DNA from: Bacillota bacterium
GTDB lineage: Bacteria > Bacillota > Clostridia > Christensenellales > SZUA-584
Length of the DNA: 64,000 nt
Direction of reading: 5' to 3'
Assembly (NCBI GenBank): GCA_023460085.1
Contig: JAEWRI010000038.1
Span: 186,001-250,000, forward strand
Both the position numbers and the translations under genes were made by a program. The notes beneath the pieces are model-generated. The model was not told where the DNA came from and made no database searches. It worked only from the letters and a program-made list of their open reading frames with translations. Position 1 is the first letter of the stretch; each line of letters opens with the position of its first letter. Below, piece after piece: positions 58,626 through 64,000 of the stretch.

Positions 58626-59429
58626 ATGAAGAAGAAACGCATCATCATCATCGCCGCGCTGCTGCTGGCGGCGGCGCTGCTGTTCTGGTTCTTCTACCCG
58701 CTGCGCAGCTACGCCGTGATGGGCGTCTATTCGGCGCAGCACGCAAAGGACAGCCTCATGAAGCGGCAGGGCTTCAGCGTGGACATCCCCGCGGGCTCCG
58801 GCTGGTATCCCTTCATGCTTGTCTACAACGCGGACGGCTTCGGCGAATGGTCCGGCACGGGCGCGGAGATGACGATACTCTACACCTTCGGCGCGTTCGA
58901 CTCCAGCACGCGCACCTCGCGCTTCTACGACACCGACAGCGACCAGTACTGCGCGTTCTACGGCGCGTACGTGCTGCGCGGGGAAAGCGGCGCATTCGGC
59001 CTCACAGCGGGCGGAGAGGTGGACATGGAGGCCGTGGAGAGCGCCTTCGAATACGACTACACGGTGCTGGTGCTGGAGGGCTTCGGCTGCCCCTCACCTG
59101 TGTTCCGCGTAGACAGCGCGGAGATTGCGTACGGCGTGGAGTACGCGGGGACCGGCGGCTGGGCGCGCGTCGACGCGGCCCTGACCGTGAGCGGCGTGGC
59201 GCATACCCGCACGCAGAGCTGGACGGCATATCTGCAATACGGCCCGCCCACACAGCGCGTCAGCGAGGACTTCGCCGTGACGCAGCTTGCGGGTAGGCTG
59301 TACATCCGGTACTTTGCGGAATATGACTGCACGGTGATGCTGTACGCGCTGGCGCCCGGCGAGGCCACGGTGGACGCCTGCGACGCGGAGCAACTGTCCA
59401 AGACGGTGATATCACCGCTGGGGCACTGA
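58626..59429 (+). CDS. hypothetical membrane-anchored protein, 267 aa
   Basis: One N-terminal span (IIIIAALLLAAALLFWFFYPL) anchors an extracytoplasmic beta-rich domain (YPFMLVYNADGFGEWSGTGAEMTILYTFGAF..., YIRYFAEYDCTVMLYALAPG). No family is recognised. Start choice: ATG at 58626, although it lacks a ribosome binding site; the -10 element ends six bases upstream. Confidence 0.65.
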   Translation: MKKKRIIIIAALLLAAALLFWFFYPLRSYAVMGVYSAQHAKDSLMKRQGFSVDIPAGSGWYPFMLVYNADGFGEWSGTGAEMTILYTFGAFDSSTRTSRFYDTDSDQYCAFYGAYVLRGESGAFGLTAGGEVDMEAVESAFEYDYTVLVLEGFGCPSPVFRVDSAEIAYGVEYAGTGGWARVDAALTVSGVAHTRTQSWTAYLQYGPPTQRVSEDFAVTQLAGRLYIRYFAEYDCTVMLYALAPGEATVDACDAEQLSKTVISPLGH

Positions 59430-59463
59430 CCGCGGTCACGCATTATCAAGCTCAATCAAAAAA

Positions 59464-59757
59464 AGCGGAGGCGATGCTCTCCGCTCAGACTGCTGACAAA
59501 GGTATCTCTTGGAGGCTCTGCCTCCAAACCACCGCTTAAGGGATACATCCCTTAAGAATCCCATCAGTGCGCTGCCCTCGCGAAAGGCATCAAGCTGAGC
59601 GGAGGCGATGCTCTCCGCTCAGACTGCTGACAACGGTATCTCCTGGAGGCTCTGCCTCCAAACCACCGCTTAAGGGATACATCCCTTAAGAATCCCATCA
59701 GGTCGCTGCCCTCGCGAAAGGCATCAAGCTGAGCGGAGGCGATGTTCTCCGCTTTTT
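59464..59757. repeat. hairpin-array element, copies C1 and C2, in tandem with three identical stems
   Basis: The stem AGCGGAG...CTCCGCT occurs three times (59464-59485, 59598-59619, 59732-59753), with two shortened elements between (59486-59597 and 59620-59731). Each element holds the first two hairpins and the GCTGCCCTCGCGAAAGG end of copies A and B but lacks the middle hairpins. The outer stems are next to A or T runs and serve as terminators. It fills the 344-base gap before the lipoprotein gene. Confidence 0.88.
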
Positions 59758-59773
59758 GAGTACGCCATTCCCA

Positions 59774-60622
59774 TCAAAAAATATCCGGATTCAGCGTGCC
59801 CGCGAGTTCCGCCAGCGGGATGGCAAACTCCGGCTCCCCGTCTGCGCCCGGAGCGATGGAGTATTGCCCGAAAACGATGACGAGCGCGGTATCCGTCAGG
59901 TAATACCACTGCGAGGAGGATATTCCCCTGAAGTCGTACACTTCCATGTCTTCGTCGGCGGCAATCATCGCGCTGATGCGCTGGTTCAATACCGTCGTGT
60001 AATCCGTGCCCGGGGCAAACAGCCCGGCCAGCGCAGGCTGCTGTACAGGGGTTGTATTGACGACGTTGATAAACGCGCAGTCCGTCGCCGTACTCGCGCC
60101 TCCGTTATAATAAATAGTGTTGATACGGATTGAGAGTATGCCGCCGTCGTTGCGTTCGACCTCATAATCCGTTTCCATCGTGTAAGTGCCAAACGATTCG
60201 TCGGGGTTGTTGATTTTGTACCCTGCCTCAATGTCGTCGGCCATATCCTGCAGGTACGCGTACACCTGCGAATTGATGCCGCTTTGGGCAGCGCCGTCCG
60301 CCATGCCGGAAATCTCCGGGTAGCGGACATTGACGTAGATGTACTCGTTGCTGTAATTCAGCGAGCGCACGGTCACCGTGAGCGGGTCCGGCTTCGGGGT
60401 AGACGTCGGGGTGGGCGATGGGATGGGCGTCGCTTCCGCAGCCGTGGGCGTGGGCGCGGCCGCCAGAGTAGCCGTCGCGGAGGGCATTACCGCAGCGGCA
60501 GAAGCCTCCGCCTTAGCTGTGGTATCCGTCGGCGCAATCGTAACCGCTGCGGTGGTAACGCTGCAGCCGGTCATCGCGACGACAAGCAAAACCGAAATGG
60601 CTGCGCATATCGCTCTTTTCAT
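59774..60622 (-). CDS. lipoprotein with DUF3298 (RsiV/PdaC-like) domain
   Basis: The 282-aa protein has a lipoprotein signal (VLLVVAMTGCSV), a long T/P/A-rich spacer (about residues 25-80, including PTPTSTPKPDP), then a beta-rich domain: YIYVNVRYPEISG..INSQVYAYLQDMADDIEAGY, YEVERNDGGILSIRINTIYYNGGAS, and FRGISSSQWYYLTDTALVIVFGQYSIAPGADG with the FxxYxIAPxAxG block typical of DUF3298. AAAGGAGAGCCT precedes the ATG. Confidence 0.85.
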   Translation of the reverse strand: MKRAICAAISVLLVVAMTGCSVTTAAVTIAPTDTTAKAEASAAAVMPSATATLAAAPTPTAAEATPIPSPTPTSTPKPDPLTVTVRSLNYSNEYIYVNVRYPEISGMADGAAQSGINSQVYAYLQDMADDIEAGYKINNPDESFGTYTMETDYEVERNDGGILSIRINTIYYNGGASTATDCAFINVVNTTPVQQPALAGLFAPGTDYTTVLNQRISAMIAADEDMEVYDFRGISSSQWYYLTDTALVIVFGQYSIAPGADGEPEFAIPLAELAGTLNPDIF

Positions 60623-60806
60623 AGGCTCTCCTTTACGCGGATATATTTCAGTATAGCACAGCGGCAAATTGTCCACAATTGCCCATCTTGCGCCCAGAGC
60701 GCCCGCTGTCTCAACCGCGGCACATACGGCAGCCCCCGCGGGGGCAACCTCGAACGGGGCCATGAAAAAAGCGGCACTGAGCGCCGCCTTGGAAGCATAC
60801 CCTCCC

Positions 60807-60986
60807 CTATCTGCAGTCCTTACACCACGATTGATTCCGCACATCCCCGTTTCCCATCTGCCGGTATCCGAATTCGCTGATGGGCTTTTCCTTTCCGCAG
60901 TTGGGACAAACGCGGGTCGGCTCGCTTCCGTTGTAGCCGCTGGACTGAATGATGGGCCTCTCCTTATTCTCTTTCTTTTCAGGCAT
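60807..60986 (-). CDS. small zinc-ribbon protein, 59 aa
   Basis: CPNCGKEKPISEFGYRQMGN and WCKDCR give two CxxC pairs, a small zinc ribbon as found in phage and host HNH-type or regulatory proteins. GGGGTGCGG precedes the ATG. No other domain is present. Confidence 0.65.
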   Translation of the reverse strand: MPEKKENKERPIIQSSGYNGSEPTRVCPNCGKEKPISEFGYRQMGNGDVRNQSWCKDCR

Positions 60987-61031
60987 ATTCCGCACCCCTT
61001 TTCAAATCGATACGTATCCGAAGCGGAGATA

Positions 61032-61448
61032 TCACCGCGCAAGCAGTGACTTCACTTCCAGTATGGCCAGCTCGATAAGCGCCTTCGCGCTTGCATCCCC
61101 GTAGCCCGGGATGATGATGTTGCAGCGCGAGATGGGAATGAGCACCTTCTTCGCGGGGCTTTCGGCGATGGAGCGCGCCATGCGCGGCGTAATTTCGCCC
61201 ATCATGCCGCAGGAGGCGATGATGCCCACCCCGCCGATGATGACGTCCGCGCTGCGCGCGTTGAAGCAGACGGCGTTCTCCCCCGTCGCCCCCGACGCCG
61301 CGCCCGCCTTCATCATGGCGGAGGTTGCCGCCACGTTGGTTCCCGCCGCGATGATGCGCACCCCATCGCCGCAGCCTTCAATCAGTTTCTTCACGATGGC
61401 AGCGCCAAGGCCCCCGCCCTGCGCATCCACCACGAGTATTTCGGCCAT
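61032..61448 (-). CDS. DUF3842 family protein
   Basis: The 138-aa protein has a Rossmann-like start (EILVVDAQGGGLGAAIVKKLIE) with a Gly-rich loop, followed by GTNVAATSAMMKAGAASGATGENAVCFNARSADVIIGGVGIIASCGMMGEITPRMARSIAESPAKKVLIPISRC, which matches DUF3842 proteins. It probably binds a nucleotide or ligand; function is unknown. The ATG at 61448 follows AAGGGGGG. Confidence 0.8.
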   Translation of the reverse strand: MAEILVVDAQGGGLGAAIVKKLIEGCGDGVRIIAAGTNVAATSAMMKAGAASGATGENAVCFNARSADVIIGGVGIIASCGMMGEITPRMARSIAESPAKKVLIPISRCNIIIPGYGDASAKALIELAILEVKSLLAR

Positions 61449-61513
61449 GGTCAAACGCCCCCCTTAAACGGCATTATACCGCATGACGGGAGGGCGGGCA
61501 AGAAGGGTTGAAT

Positions 61514-61539
61514 TTTAGGGATTTTAGGGATATGTTTTG
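61514..61539 (+). repeat. TTTTAGGG-type repeat, copy 1
   Basis: The core is TTTTAGGGATTTTAGGGA followed by TATGTTTT. Related copies lie at 62336, 63459 (reverse) and 63565 (reverse), on both sides of the two orphan AT-rich genes. Confidence 0.65.
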
Positions 61540-61570
61540 ATGAATTTGAACAGCGTTGTCCGACGCATCG

Positions 61571-61661
61571 TCATTGCGAGCGAAGCGCGGCAATCCAGCG
61601 GGCATCATCATCGTTTCGTCTTTTTCTGGATTGCCGCGTCGCGCTGGCGCTCCTCGCATGC
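61571..61661. repeat. palindromic TCATTGCGAGCGAAGC-type repeat
   Basis: The arms TCATTGCGAGCGAAGCGCGG...CAATCCAG and CTGGATTG...CCGCGTCGCGCTGGCGCTCCTCGCA pair around a loop of about 25 bases. This repeat type is known from many unrelated bacterial genomes as a non-coding dispersed palindrome. Confidence 0.75.
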
Positions 61662-61722
61662 ATAAATATGAAAGCGAGATTCTTTATAATGGATGAAACG
61701 ATATTTACGCCATTCATCTGCT

Positions 61723-62247
61723 TTAAGGGAGAGGGATGCCGGACATTAACATTGCACGGCCTGAATAATTCCAATATGTAACATCCTGCTCTATAAACAA
61801 CCACTTTATGCATTTGACGATAAGTTCAACATCAACACCCGAAGTAAAACGGAGTTGTTCAAACCATAAACCATGAATCTCTTCGCAATTAAATACTTGT
61901 TGTATTCTGCCGAAAAGTGCTTCGTACATTGCGCCATCTTCTGCTTTTTTTGTCTCTAAATCTTGAATAATAATTGGATGGGAGGGTCTACGGATACGCC
62001 TTTGTCCTGTTCGGGCAAAATACGTGTTCTCACAGCATACTGTAAAATCAAACCCTTTATTTAGATTAGTCGGACGGCTCAGATAAATGCTCTCTCCCTG
62101 CGCTGTTTCTTCAACATAGTATCTATATTTGGATGAGTTGTCTCCTTTACCCGTACCTGGTTCTTCAAGCTGAAAAGTATCTATTACTCTCCCGCGCACT
62201 TCATTTCTTGTACCAGAGTTCGGAAAAACCATATTAATCGTATGCAT
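61723..62247 (-). CDS. orphan hypothetical protein, 174 aa
   Basis: This soluble protein is AT-rich in coding. Blocks include MVFPNSGTRNEVRGRVIDTFQLEEPG, YLSRPTNLNKGFDFTVCCENTYFA, RRIRRPSHPIIIQDLETKKAEDGAMYEALFGRIQQVFNCEEI and VELIVKCIKWLFIEQDVTYWNYSGR. No domain is recognised. GAAAGGGACTACACT precedes the ATG. Its composition differs from the neighbours and TTTTAGGG repeats flank it, so transfer is likely. Confidence 0.55.
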   Translation of the reverse strand: MHTINMVFPNSGTRNEVRGRVIDTFQLEEPGTGKGDNSSKYRYYVEETAQGESIYLSRPTNLNKGFDFTVCCENTYFARTGQRRIRRPSHPIIIQDLETKKAEDGAMYEALFGRIQQVFNCEEIHGLWFEQLRFTSGVDVELIVKCIKWLFIEQDVTYWNYSGRAMLMSGIPLP

Positions 62248-62335
62248 AGTGTAGTCCCTTTCGATTTATTTTGATGATATATTCAAACATAATTTTGTAT
62301 AGTTTATAATTGTTTTTAATGCAGTCGTGGGGAGG

Positions 62336-62364
62336 CTTTTAGGGCTTTTAGGGATGTTTTCCCC
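62336..62364 (+). repeat. TTTTAGGG-type repeat, copy 2
   Basis: CTTTTAGGGCTTTTAGGGAT followed by GTTTTCCCC. It separates the two orphan genes. Confidence 0.65.
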
Positions 62365-62493
62365 AAGGGGCGGACAGTGTCGGGGGGCGCTGGTGGAATA
62401 GAAATTTTAAGGGTGTATGTCATTCTTTCAAATATCAATTATTTCTAAAGCATGAGGGGTACTCATTACCTATAAATTAAATAAAAGATTAAC

Positions 62494-63288
62494 TTATTTA
62501 TTTTCATCACAAATAATAATGCTATTATAAACTATCATCTCATCAGAAATTGAAAAACTAAATTCACCATTAATAATCACTTTACTGGAAATTAAAATAT
62601 CATTAATTATTGCATAATTAAGCAAATTCTTTCGAAATAAAATATTTAATGTAATTTCACATTGCTCTTTAAGTATAAAATTTTTTTTTACATACCATTT
62701 AATAAAAACAGAAAATGTATTTGGTATACATGATACAATTTTTTTCCATAAAATTGTATCATTCTCGTTTGTAAACCCATTTAGACTTATTGATTTTATA
62801 TGATATTCATCAGGCATAGCACCGTCGTACTGATAACATAATTCAATACTTAAAAATCGAGTTTTGGGTTGTCCAATCTCAACTTGATTAAGAAAGTTCT
62901 CTTTTTTCTTTGATTTATTTAAACGTATCGCATTGTTACTCGAACAATTCTTGCGTGGGACAATACTGAATCTATTCTGAGCTAGTTTATTTTCTTTATC
63001 TAATTTAAGATTGATTTCATGTAGCCTTCTATTTTGCCATACGGCTACTGCTCCTAATGTAATGGTTCCAAGAGTTGCAAGTGAAGTGGCATATAAAGTA
63101 AGAATATCGCTTGCAGTAAAAGCGATATTAGGAGGTTCATTCGATAAATAGCCCTCCATGTAGGCAGCATTTATAATAAATGGTATAATAACTATTGTAG
63201 CAAGTATAAGAACAATTAAAATCCACACCCACCATCTTCTATACCATTTCATATTCAAAGAGAAAAAATCTTTAAGTTTTTTCAACAT
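62494..63288 (-). CDS. orphan membrane protein, 264 aa, strongly AT-rich
   Basis: Two spans near the N-terminus (WWVWILIVLILATIVIIPFII and ILTLYATSLATLGTITLGAVAVWQNRR) are followed by a short coiled stretch (LHEINLKLDKENKLAQNRF) and a C-terminal beta-like domain. The layout resembles membrane effectors found in defence loci, but no family is recognised. The ATG at 63288 follows AGGAGTTAT. Composition is far more AT-rich than the rest of the window. Confidence 0.6.
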   Translation of the reverse strand: MLKKLKDFFSLNMKWYRRWWVWILIVLILATIVIIPFIINAAYMEGYLSNEPPNIAFTASDILTLYATSLATLGTITLGAVAVWQNRRLHEINLKLDKENKLAQNRFSIVPRKNCSSNNAIRLNKSKKKENFLNQVEIGQPKTRFLSIELCYQYDGAMPDEYHIKSISLNGFTNENDTILWKKIVSCIPNTFSVFIKWYVKKNFILKEQCEITLNILFRKNLLNYAIINDILISSKVIINGEFSFSISDEMIVYNSIIICDENK

Positions 63289-63458
63289 ATAACTCCTGTT
63301 AATACAATAATTAAAATAATAATATTTTATATTCGACATATTATCCCCAATTCCTGTGAATATAGAAAACCATCCATATCCACACCACCACACAGGGCGG
63401 ATATGTCGCTATTGATAACAACAAGGGTCTTTGATTTTTACTTTTCTACAAAAGTGAC

Positions 63459-63610
63459 CCTAAAAGCCCCTAAAAGGGTATCCCTGCCGCATCACGTACT
63501 GTCTACCGCAGGATTCACCTGTATCCTCACCGTCGGCCTTCCGGCTGTCGAAATCGCCTCTCGTTTCTACAAAAAACATCCCTAAAATCCCTAAAATTAT
63601 TTTGCGGCAG
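63459..63610 (-). repeat. TTTTAGGG-type repeats, copies 3 and 4
   Basis: CCCTAAAAGCCCCTAAAAGG (about 63459-63478) and ATCCCTAAAATCCCTAAAAT (about 63579-63598) are reverse-strand copies. Each is preceded by TTTCTACAAAA and followed by a CCCTGCCGC / GCGGCAGGG piece. This is the main content of the 536-base gap before fba. Confidence 0.65.
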
Positions 63611-63756
63611 GGTTCGCGTGTATCTTTGCCCACTGCCCGCCATCCCCCGCCGCGCATCGTCAAGGCCGTCCACGTTCCCGCAGCGCCCGCTTGCTGCCGA
63701 TGCGCATGAAAATGCGGACGAACCGCGATATTTTGCTTTTAATGCCCGGACAATTG

Positions 63757-63765
63757 CGATATAAT
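63757..63765 (+). promoter_or_regulatory. promoter of fba
   Basis: A perfect TATAAT at 63760-63765, with a poor -35, lies 59 bases ahead of the ATG. AAGGAGGAACACTC is the ribosome binding site. Confidence 0.6.
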
Positions 63766-63824
63766 AGGCTCTCGTAGGGGTATTTACAAAACGGTTTCTA
63801 TTTTACATACAAGGAGGAACACTC

Positions 63825-64000
63825 ATGCCATTAGTAACCACCAAGGACATGTTCGAGAAGGCTTACAAGGGCGGATACGCCATCGGCGCCTTCAACGTGA
63901 ACAACATGGAGATCGTACAGGGCATCACTGAAGCTGCCAAGGAATTGAACGCTCCGCTGATACTGCAGGTTTCCAAGGGCGCGAGGGCTTATGCCAACCC
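63825..64000 (+). CDS. fba: class II fructose-bisphosphate aldolase (partial, 5' end only)
   Basis: The 58 visible residues, MPLVTTKDMFEKAYKGGYAI...GAFNVNNMEIVQGITEAAKEL then NAPLILQVSKGARAYA, are the start of a class II, zinc-dependent FBP aldolase of glycolysis. The catalytic part lies beyond the right edge. AAGGAGG lies 7 bases upstream. Confidence 0.93.
   Translation, partial: MPLVTTKDMFEKAYKGGYAIGAFNVNNMEIVQGITEAAKELNAPLILQVSKGARAYAN

Noticed and set aside
59464..59757. Regular alternation of a repeat and spacer, like a small CRISPR array
   Set aside because: The units are over 100 bases, the short unit is a palindromic terminator stem, spacers are not unique, and no cas gene is present.

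Overview
The window looks like chromosome of an anaerobic, GC-rich member of the Clostridia. The supporting signs are strong AGGAGG-type ribosome binding sites, TTG/GTG starts, consensus sigma-70 promoters, the Firmicutes yaaO-tmk-holB-ricT block, an ECF vitamin transporter, a 2x[4Fe-4S] ferredoxin, and LacI-controlled sugar clusters typical of gut fermenters. Genus cannot be told from the sequence. There is no rRNA, CRISPR array, complete prophage or transposase gene; one tRNA (Gly, CCC) is present.

Layout. 0-12 kb: a partial DUF1003 gene, small enzymes, rarA, an MFS transporter, then an apparent pantothenate uptake/CoA operon (ECF S component, coaX) running into hom and a cupin, and an XRE/metallo-hydrolase operon. 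12-18 kb: an orphan holin and a four-gene ABC-2 exporter operon with an unknown 504-aa anchored partner. 18-26 kb: the yaaO-HAD-tmk-holB-ricT operon, ferredoxin, mtlD and tRNA-Gly. 26-29 kb: a divergent regulatory module (lipoprotein, two small HTH-like proteins, transmembrane Ser/Thr kinase). 29-35.4 kb: LacI/DUF624 facing a Gfo/Idh dehydrogenase and a sugar ABC importer. 35.6-37 kb: a D,D-carboxypeptidase. 37-50 kb: a large catabolic cluster (PreA-like Fe-S enzyme, twin cupins, LacI, LivKHMGF-type ABC importer, DapA-type aldolase, Gfo/Idh dehydrogenase, xylose-isomerase-like enzyme, YhcH, DhaK and DhaL). 50-61.5 kb: mixed housekeeping genes including a sigma factor overlapping a membrane-anchored serpin, a tryptophanase-family lyase, a Nudix hydrolase and mnmA. 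61.5-63.6 kb: an AT-rich, repeat-lined pocket with two orphan genes. The window ends inside class II fba.

Most notable. (1) A sigma factor is translationally coupled to a protein whose N-terminus looks like a gut-Firmicutes anti-sigma factor and whose outside domain is a serpin, which suggests a protease-sensing switch. (2) A non-coding hairpin-array element with imperfect terminal inverted repeats occurs four times at three loci. At every locus the copy is flanked by direct repeats of a locus-specific terminator hairpin, as if it inserts into terminators and duplicates them. (3) A kinase with a DFN motif faces an HTH-like pair and a lipoprotein. (4) The tRNA-Gly gene is followed by two tandem hairpin units with compensatory stem changes and then a second, imperfect copy of the tRNA 3' end. 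(5) The 37-50 kb catabolic cluster has an unassigned substrate and a visible candidate operator, GTAAtCGATTAC, shared by its two promoters.
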